A stretch of 64,000 bases of DNA from Elephas maximus indicus (lineage: Eukaryota > Chordata > Mammalia > Proboscidea > Elephantidae). The stretch spans positions 146,960,001 through 147,024,000 of the forward strand of contig NC_064820.1 in assembly GCF_024166365.1 (NCBI RefSeq). Reading direction: 5' to 3'. Positions within the stretch are counted from its first letter, which is position 1. Each line of letters opens with the position of its first letter. Position numbers and translations under genes: made by a program. Below, one piece after another: positions 35,001 through 44,000 of this stretch. The notes below the pieces were generated by a model. That model was not told where the DNA came from. It searched no databases and saw nothing but the letters and a program-made list of their open reading frames with translations.

Positions 35001-38000
35001 AGCTTAGCAACTCTTGGCTAGCTGTCTCTACTGCTGGATGCTCTGTCCTGAGCTGAAGATGACCCCAGACCAACGAACTTATTCAAGGGTGGGGGCCTGA
35101 TCTTGGCCCCAGAAGTGTGGCCCACCCTGAGAACAGCTGATGAGGGATGGCACACTGGGCTGAGGTGCCAGGTGAGCAGGCAGCAACATGACCCACACTT
35201 CAGGTGCTTCCATGCCCCATGCGCTAAGCACACTGGTCTCTGAGGCCCTAACGGGCTCTTCCCACCTGGCCTAAGAGACCTGGAGAGGCCTCTGCTCCCT
35301 GAGGAGTTCTGTGTCAGGCTGAGTGAACATGGCCATGTGGATGTGGGGCCCTTGGCTAGAGCAGCCTGGCCATGGCTTGAGTCCCAGTGCAGCGGGTGGG
35401 TATGGGCCAGCCAAGCTGGGCACTGGTGGGGCAGGGGCTACCTGTCTGCTCAAGGCTATTCTGTTGGAGCTCTCTCTAGCTTCATGTACCATGGTCATTT
35501 GTGGTTCAGGACAGGCGTTGGTTTTTGCTATGGGGTTTATGGTTGAAGAGTTTCTTTGATATGAAGGAGAGGAGACGAAGTGATGGACCTTGAGAGGCTT
35601 TGATGAGCCTTGGGCCACTGTTTCTGTAGGGGAGACCCACCATGCTGGAAGGGCCTTGGGAGGCAGTGTGGCTGACTACGTCAAGAACTTAAGACTGAGA
35701 GGAAGAGAGGTGGAATTACCATCCTGAGCTCACCAGATGCTCTCTCGTGCCCACTCTGGCTCAGCCAGGGGCCAGAGGGCCAAGGCTGTGCCTGGGCCCA
35801 TGGTTTGGATCTGAGAAATGTGGTACAGGGCTGGGGTCTGGAAATTGATTCCCAGATGTCCTGGGCAGGATAGGCAGTGGTGGCAGCTGAGGCCTCTGCC
35901 CCGGGCACTGCCTTCATCAGCACAAGGCCCCCCAGAATTGGGAGGTCAGGGATGGCTGCCCATGAGTAAGGTGGAAAATCTTTCTTGTGTTTCCTCAGGT
36001 TAGAAATCTGTGCTACATGGTGACAAGGCGCGAGAGAACGAAACACGCCATCTGCAAACTCCAGGAGCAGATATTCCACCTGCAGATGAAACTTATTGAA
36101 CAGGATCTGTGTCGAGGTAGGCGTCTTCCCTGCTGGCCACCAGCCATACTCTCTCTGGAATGGGTCTCAAGGAGGGTACGTCTTCAGGGCCTGTTGGGGA
36201 CATGTGGGGGGAGCCAGAGACCACTGGCCCCCACCCCTACCCTCCACCATCCAGTTAATAGGCTGAGAGGGGGACTTCCCAGTGTTCTAGTTGTGTGTTG
36301 GTAGGCAGGGAGCCAGAGGTTGGAATGTGGGCATCAGTCTTCCCTCAGGGAACCCAGGCAGCACCAGGGCCTCAGTGGTTCAGGAGCAAACTGCATGTTA
36401 GCAGGTGCAGATCAGAAGTCCTAGTAGCTCTATGTTAATGCGGAGGAAGGAAGGGCCAGAAGCTGGAGAGCCTCCTCAAAGCCTACCACATCTGCCTGAG
36501 TGTTGATTCTGAAGAATGCACCTGCACCAGCGGTAGAACGTGACCTGTGTGTCCTTTCTAGCCCTTGGGACTCAGGCCCTGTACCAGTAGGTTTTTGCTT
36601 CATTTTCTTTTGATTCTCTTACCATCACATGCATTTTGGAAATCCAAGGCCAAAGAAGCTCTGATATTGCTCTTACCTATTAGTTGTAGATATTGCCAGA
36701 CACAGGGCCCTTCCTGGAGTGTTGATATTTTAAGGAATGTGGGCATCAGTCTTCCCTCAGGGAACCCAGGCAGCACCAGGGCCTCAGTGCTTAACCCAAA
36801 AGAATGGTGCTTTAATGTCAAATTACATACCACAGAAATAGCTGGATGAAAAGAGCTTTTGAAATGTTGGCTGCCACTACCGGCTCTGCCTCTGAGTAAG
36901 GCTGGGCCTAGAGTGGAGGAGAGCTGTTGGGCTACCACTGAACCACTTGATTGAGGACTGGTACTGCCCAGCCCTGCCCAAGAGCTGAAATGCCTCAATT
37001 GTCTTTGGTATCACCACCCACTCTGGCGCAAGACATCAACACTGCAATGTGCCTGTGCTGAATCAGGGCAAGTTGCAGCCATGTGGATATCAGAGCTCAC
37101 CATGGACCCCAGGACTGTGGCAGCTTCCTGGTTTCTCGAACTTTCCAGGCTTCCTCTTGTGTCCCCTGGTGGTTCAGTGAGCACTAAATGAGCACCAGCT
37201 GGCTTCCCTGCCAAGGCACACTGCAAGGAACTAAATGGCCAGGGTTTCTGCCCTCATGGAGCTCACCATCTGGAAGGATAAAGGAAAGTGGAAACATTGA
37301 ATTGGCATCTCAGAGGCTGAAGTTGGTGCTGATGCAAGACAGAAGACATCAGGGTGGCTCCGCAGAGGCGATGGTGCTGAAGCAATATCCTAAGGCCTCC
37401 TGGCACCTCTGCTGTGGCCACACATCCAGGAGGAGACCTTTCCCAGGCCCCAGAGGCCCCACACACAATGTGCTCACAATCAAGGAGACAGAGAATGGAA
37501 AGGCATGAGCAGTGCCCTCAGGCACAGGATTCTAGAAATGTGGTCGAGAGCTTGGAGGGATCCAACCCTGCATTACACTGGTGACATTTGCAGCTCCCTG
37601 GTCTGAGTGGCAGCAACAGGCAGCCCTTTGTTCAGGGCAGGGCATTTGGAGAGAAGCCTGGTTCACCCCTGCCGGAAGCTGATGTCCACTGTTGTGACAC
37701 TGAATACCTGAGGTGTGATATGGGCTGTGAGCATATTGCCAAGGCCTATTCTGGCCTGGGGGCTGAAGAAGCCCTCCCAGCGGAGGTGATATTTAGGCTG
37801 TGAGCTGAAGCAAGTAAAGGAACAGGTAAAGGAACAGCATATTTGGAGAAATAGAGGCCAAAGCATGTCTTGTTAGAGAAACTGGGGCAGAAGGAAGATG
37901 TGTAAAGTGAGGCTGAGGGGATGTCAGGGTGAGGCGGACAAGATCTTGTGACATAGGGAAGGTGCTCAGACTATTCTGAGGGCGATGGGGAACCAAAGAA

Positions 38001-41000
38001 GCCCCCTCCTCCCCAAGTATCTAGGCATTGATCCCATGATATAGAAGAGGAGACTGTCGTTAGGTGCCGTCGAGTCGGTTCCGACTTGTAGTGACCCTGC
38101 GTACCACAGAACAAAACACTGCCTGGTCCTACACCATGCTCACAATCATTGTTATGCATAAGCCCATTGTTGCAGCCACTGTGTCAATCCATCTCGTTGA
38201 GGGTCTTACTCTTTTCCTCTGACCCTCTAGATTACCAAGCATGATGTCCTTCTCCAGGGACTGGTCCCTCCTTACAATATGTCCAATGTATATGAAATGC
38301 GGTTTTGCCATCCTTGCTTCCAAGGAGCATTCTGGTTGTATTTCTTCCAAGACAGGTTTGTTCATTCTTTTGGCAGTCCATGGTATATTCAGTAGTCTTT
38401 GCCAACACCACAATTCAAGGGCGTCAGTTCTTCTTCGGTCTTCTTATTCATTGTCCAGTTTTCACGTGCATATTGATGTGATTGAAAATAACGTAAGTTA
38501 GGTAAGGTACACCTTAGTCTTCAAGGTGACATCTTTGCTCTTCAACACTTTAAAGAGGTCCTTTGCAGCAGATTTACCCAATGCAATGCATTGTTTCATT
38601 TCTTGACTGCTGCTTCCATGGCAGTTGATTGTGGATCCAAGTAAAATGAAATCCTTGACAGATTCAGTCTTTCTCTGTTTATCATGATGTTGCTTATTGG
38701 TCCAGTTGTGAGGGTTTTTGTTTTCTTTGTGTTGAGGTGTAATCTATACTGAAGGCTGTGGTCTTTGATCTTAATCAGTAAGTGCTTCAAGTCCTATTCA
38801 CTTTCAGCAAGCAAGGTTGTGTCATCTGCATAACACAGGTTGTTAATGAGTCTTCCTTCAATCCTGATGCCGTTTTTCTTCATATAGTCCAGTTTCTCGG
38901 ATCATTTGCCCAGGATACAGAGTGAATAGGTATGGTGAAAGGGTACACACACCTTTCCTGACTTTAAACCATGCAGTTTCCCCTTGAACTGTTCGAACAG
39001 CTGCCTCTTGATCTATGTAAAGGTTCCTCATGAGCACAATTAAGTGTTCTGGAATTCCCATTCCTCACAGTGTTATCCATAATTTGTTATGATCCACACA
39101 GTCAGATGCCTTAGAATAGTCAATAGAACACAGGTAAACATCCTTCTAGTATTCTCTGCTTTCAACCGGGATCCATCTGACATCAGCAATGATATCCCTG
39201 GTTCCGCAGCCCCTTCTGAATCTGGCCTGAATTTCTGGCAGTTCACTATCGATATACTGCTGCAGCCGCTTTTGAATGATTTTCAGCAAAATTTTGCTTG
39301 CATGTGATATTAATGATATTATTTGATAATTTCTGTATACGGTTGGATCACCTCTCCCGGGAATAGGCATAAATATGGATCTCTTCCAGTCAGTTAGTGA
39401 GGGAGCTGTCTTCCAAATTTCTTGGCCTAGACGTGTGAGCACTTCCAGCCCTGCATCAGTTTGTGGAAACATCTCAATTGATATTCCATCAGTTCCTGGA
39501 GCCTTGTTTCTCGCCAGTGCCTTCAGTGCAGCTTGGACTTCTTCCTTTAGCACTATCGGTTCCTAATCATATGCCACCTCTTGAAATGGTTGAACGTTGA
39601 CCATTCTTTTTGGTATAATGACTCTGTGTATTCCTTCCATCTTCTTTTGATGCTTCCTGTGTCTTTAATATTTCCCCCATAGAATCCTTCACTATTGCTA
39701 CTCAAGGCTTGAATTTTTTCTTCAGTTCTTTCAGCTTGAGAAATGCCAAGCATGTTCTTCCCTTTTGGTTTTCTATCTCCAGGTTTTTGGACATGTCATT
39801 ATAATGCTTTACTTTGTCTTCTCAAGCCACCCTTTTAAATCTTCTGTTCAGCTCTTTTACTTCATTTCTTTCTTTTGCTTTAGCTGCTTGATGTTCAAGA
39901 GCAAGTTTCAGAGTTTCTTCTCACATCCATTTCGGTCTTTTCTCTCTTTCCTGTCTTTTTAATGACCTCTTTGCTTTGTTCATGTATCACGTCCTTGATG
40001 TCATTCCACAGCTTGTCTGGTCTTGGGGTCATTAGTGTTCAATGCGTCAAATCTATTCTTGAGATGGTCTCTAAATTCAGGTGGGATATATTCAAGATCG
40101 TACTTTGTTCTAATTTTCTTCAGTTTCAACTTGAACTTTCATATGAGCAGTTGGTGGCCTGTTCCACAGTCAGCCCCTGGCCTTGTTCTGACTGATGATA
40201 GTGAGCTTTTCCATCATCTCTTTCCACAGATGTAGTCGATTTGATTCCTGTGTATTCCATCTGGTGAGGTCCATATGTACAGTCACCGTTTATGTTGGTG
40301 AAAAAAGGTATTTGCAATGAAGAAGTTGTTTGTCTTGCAAGATTCTGTCATGCGATCTCCAGCATCGTTCTATCACCAAGGCCGTATTTTCCAACTACCA
40401 ATCCTTCTTTTGTGTCCAGCCACTACTACACTTCACAATTCCAATCACCAGTAATTATCAATGCCTCCTAATTGCATATTTGATCAATTTCAGACTGCTG
40501 AAGCTGGTAAAAATCTTCAGTTTCTTCATCTTTGGCCTCAGTGTTGGTGCATAAATTTGAATAATAGTCATATTAACTGGTGTTCCTTGTAGGCATGTGG
40601 ATATATTATCCTATCACTGACTGTGTTGTACCTCAGGATAGATCTTGAGATGTTATTTTTGACAGTGAATGCAACGCCATTTCTCTTCAAGTTGCCATTC
40701 CCGGAATAGTAGACTATATGATTGTCCGATTCAAAATGGCCAGTACCAGTTCGTTTTAGCTCACTAATGCCTAGGATATCCATGTTTATGCATTCCATCT
40801 CCTTTTTGACAGTTTCTAATTTTCCTAGATTCATACTTCCTACATTCCAGGTTCCAATTATTAATGGATGTTTGCAGCTGTTTCTTCTCATTTTAAATCA
40901 TACCACGTCAGCCAATGAAGGTCCCAAAAGCTTTACTCCATCCACATCATTAAGGTCAACTCTACTTTGAGGAGGTAACTCCTCCCCACTCGTCTTTTGA

Positions 41001-44000
41001 GTGCCTTCCAACCTGGGGGGCTCATCTTCCAACACTATATCAGACAATGTTCTGCAGCTATTTATAAGGTTTTCACTGGCTAATTCTTTTCAGAAGTAGA
41101 CTGCCAGGTCCTTCTTCCTAGCCTGTCTTAGTCTGGAAGCTCAGCTAAAAACTGTCTGCCATGGGTGACCCTGCTAGTATCTGGATACCAGTAGCATAGC
41201 TTCCAGCATCACAGCAACATGCAAGCCCCCACAGTACAACAAACTGACAGACACGTGGGGGATGAGGAGTCTAGAGCCAACAAAAAAAGGAAGCACCTGG
41301 CCTGAGGTTGTACAGTGGGTTAACAGCAGAGTTAGGAAGATTTTTCAGAGCTGGGGCCACACATCTCATTCAACCTTCTCTTAAACCCTTGTTTGGGAAG
41401 CCGTCTTTACTCTAACTGAGACGCTGGTTCAAGAGTCAGAGTGTTGTGGGGCTTTGCCCTCCACGTGTCCCTCCTCTGCTCTGGTGTTCCCTGTGGCTCC
41501 CTAGACCTAAGTGGTCATGGGCTGAAAGGATATGAGGACCAGGTGTGTACTCTGAATCTCTATCTACTACCTGACCTCAAAAGTAGACCAGGAGACTAAG
41601 GTAGGGGGCTGACCACTGTGTCAGGACTAGAAGCCAAGCCTGTTAACTCCTCAGGTAGTGTTCTTTCCACTTTCGTGTTCCGCTCCTTGACCTGCCCAGA
41701 TCCACCCTTAGTTAGCCTTCCCACCCAACAAGAGGCCCTGTAGGATCCATAGGGTATGACCTACATGTAGGTCAGATCTATACGGGCCTCTCCTCCTGGC
41801 CTGTACCCTTCCCAAGACCCCAAGCCCTTCAGAAGCAGCAGTGGGCAGGTACCCCTCTTTCCTGCACTGGCTGTCCTCTGATCTGGAGTCCAATTCTCCC
41901 AAAATCCCCACAGCTCTCACCTGGGAAACCGGGGCAGGGCAGGGTAGCCTGGAGGGTGAGGCACTGGGTTGGTGGAGGACTCCTTGGATGATAACACAGT
42001 GATCTTGGTTCTGACTGAGACCACTTGGGGTAACCGTTGTCCCCCTCCTCTCGCTCTCCCTGATGCAGAGCGGTCTGGGAGGAGAGCAAAGGGCAAGAAG
42101 AATGACTCGAAAAGGAAAGGCCACGAGGGCCCGAAGGGCAGCCCTGAGAAGAAAGAGAAAGTGAAGACTGGGCATGAGTCTGTCCTGGGGCAGCTGGGTG
42201 AGTGAGTGGTCATGCTGGCCTGGTGGACGTGGCCGGGCTCCTACCATCACCTCGCTGTGCACCCCCCGACCCTGTAAGGCCAGGAGGACCACAGCACACC
42301 CACTGCACAGAATGGGAGACTGGGGCCCAAGGAGGGTGTGACCAGACCCTCCCAGGTGCTCATGTCTTCCATCCATAAAGGAGACCAGGGTCTCAGAGAC
42401 ACGTCTGACAGCCTGAGAAGCCCCCATTCTGTGAACTGGAGGCTCAGAAATTGTTTGGTCATACCCCTGGCTGGGACCCTGGATGCTAGATTTTCCCGGA
42501 GGCCTTCAGTGGGCCTCAGGGCCTTCTAGGCCCTTCCAGAAACCCAGCCCCGTGCTAGGAGGTGAGGGTCTACCAAAAGGCTCCATCCCTGTCCCCACTC
42601 TGGCAGAGTCCTGTTGCCTGAGCCCTCAGGCCCCATTTGGTGGGGAGTAGAAGCTTCAAATGGTTCTACCCCTCAATGCCAGTGAACCTTTCTGAAATCG
42701 CCCAGAGAGTAGGAGTGGGCCCTTTCCCAGCTGCCATCTTCACAGTAACCTTACAGGGTCCCCAGCATTGGGCTCTGGCCAAGCCTATCTCCCCAAGATG
42801 TTACCTGCTTCCTCCAGAGTGCTTCTCAAGGGATCCGGCTGGAGTTCCCTTCCAGACTTCTTCTCTAATATCGCAGAGGCCCGAGGTCATCTTTTGTCCT
42901 CAGTCTAATGACGGGGCAACTTGAATGGCTAATGGGAGACTCAGTCCCACAGCCATCCCCTCCCAAGACCTCAGTAAAGGAGGGAGGGCCCAAAGACAGA
43001 GCTGCCCCTGGCATCCAGGAGAGACCTCCTACGCAGATGGACCCCATCACCGCATACACGCCTGACATGTTGCTTTGGAGTTCCTGGCTTTGGAAGCTTT
43101 GGGAGGAGACATGGCTCATAAAAGTCCAGCATCCCCTGGTGGCCTGAGAACGTTACCCTCCATCTGCCTCTCCCAGGAGTGGGGGTGAGCTGGGCTGGGC
43201 TGGCTTCATGGGCATGAGGCCTGTGCAGTTACACAGGCCCCGCCCTTAGAAGGGCCTGGGCTTGGTTTAATCCTCTGCTCTTGCCAGCTTGAAATTCTTC
43301 ATAATTTCTGAACAAGGGGCCCCACACTTCCGTTTTGCACTCTGCCCCACAAATTATGTAGCCAGCCCTGGAGGTAAGTGGTCCTTCTGGGAAAAGGGGT
43401 ATATGGTGTGGCTCCTACTCCTTGGTGGTGTTTGCTGAAGGGATGGACAGAACAAGATACTCACTTGGGAGGGAGAGAGGGTGGGAAGCACCCAGCTGTG
43501 TGCTGGGGATGATCACAGAGGGCTGCCTGGAAGGGGGAGTGGGACACATACCTGCTGACATCTGACCTGCCTCCTCACTCTCCTTGGCCAGGCCTGTCCA
43601 CTCCATTTCCCATTGATGGCACCTTCTTCAACAGCTGGCTGGCGCAGTCAGTGCAGATCACAGCAGAGAACATGGCCATGAGTGAGTGGTCACTCAACAA
43701 CGGACATCATGAGGACCCCGCCCCAGGGCTGCTGTCAGAGGAGCTGCTACAGGATGAGGAGACACTGCTCAGCTTCATGCGAGACCCCTCGCTGCGGCCC
43801 GGAGACCCTGCTAGGAAGGCCCGCAGCCGCACCCGCCTTCCAGCCAAGAAGAAGCCACCACCGCCACAGGATGGGCCAGGTCCACGGACGACTCCAGACA
43901 AATCACCCAAGAAGCCCTGGGGCCAGGATGCAGGCACTGGCAAAGGGGTTCAAGGGCCACCTGCCAGGAAACCACCACGGCGGACACCTTCTCACCTGCC

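Larger units (their letters stand above)
30096..35998 (+). other. JADE2: JADE2 intron between coding exons 8 and 9
   Basis: A 5.9-kb intron with MIR pieces (about 31900-32010 and 32690-32890), one SINE (34059-34257) and a repeat-free island (33050-33270) with an RFX-like half site. The remainder is unremarkable GC-rich intron with no gene. Confidence 0.75.
38052..41262 (-). mobile_element. Near full-length, inactivated RTE-clade LINE
   Basis: On the minus strand the element runs from a 5' end at about 41262 to a tail at about 38052 that matches the AfroSINE 3' tail. Broken ORF pieces give an apurinic-type endonuclease start (40568-40891, with GTWNVGSMN and MDILGISEL), reverse transcriptase (39146-39553, with [18 protein letters not shown]; also 38858-39061), an intact YADD catalytic motif at 38821-38832, and a C-terminal piece at 38129-38413. 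Stops and frameshifts separate these, so it is a dead copy. The length of about 3.2 kb fits a complete RTE. RTE elements are the likely source of the machinery that moved the AfroSINEs. It lies antisense in a JADE2 intron, probably inside an older MIR whose halves flank it. Confidence 0.88.
36117..42068 (+). other. JADE2: JADE2 intron between coding exons 9 and 10
   Basis: A 5.95-kb intron of which over half is a near full-length dead RTE LINE in antisense (38052-41262). It also holds the exact 56-bp direct repeat at 36322-36377 and 36734-36789. An L2-like fossil lies near 37195-37290. Confidence 0.8.

Noticed and set aside
39765..40195. Plus-strand hydrophobic open frames (e.g. 39765-39962)
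   Set aside because: They are antisense shadows of the RTE element. The Phe/Ser-rich translation comes from reversed A-rich LINE sequence.
41708..42427. Minus-strand open frame of 239 codons over the cassette exon
   Set aside because: It is a shadow of the plus-strand exon and flanking GC-rich intron, with no protein similarity recognised.
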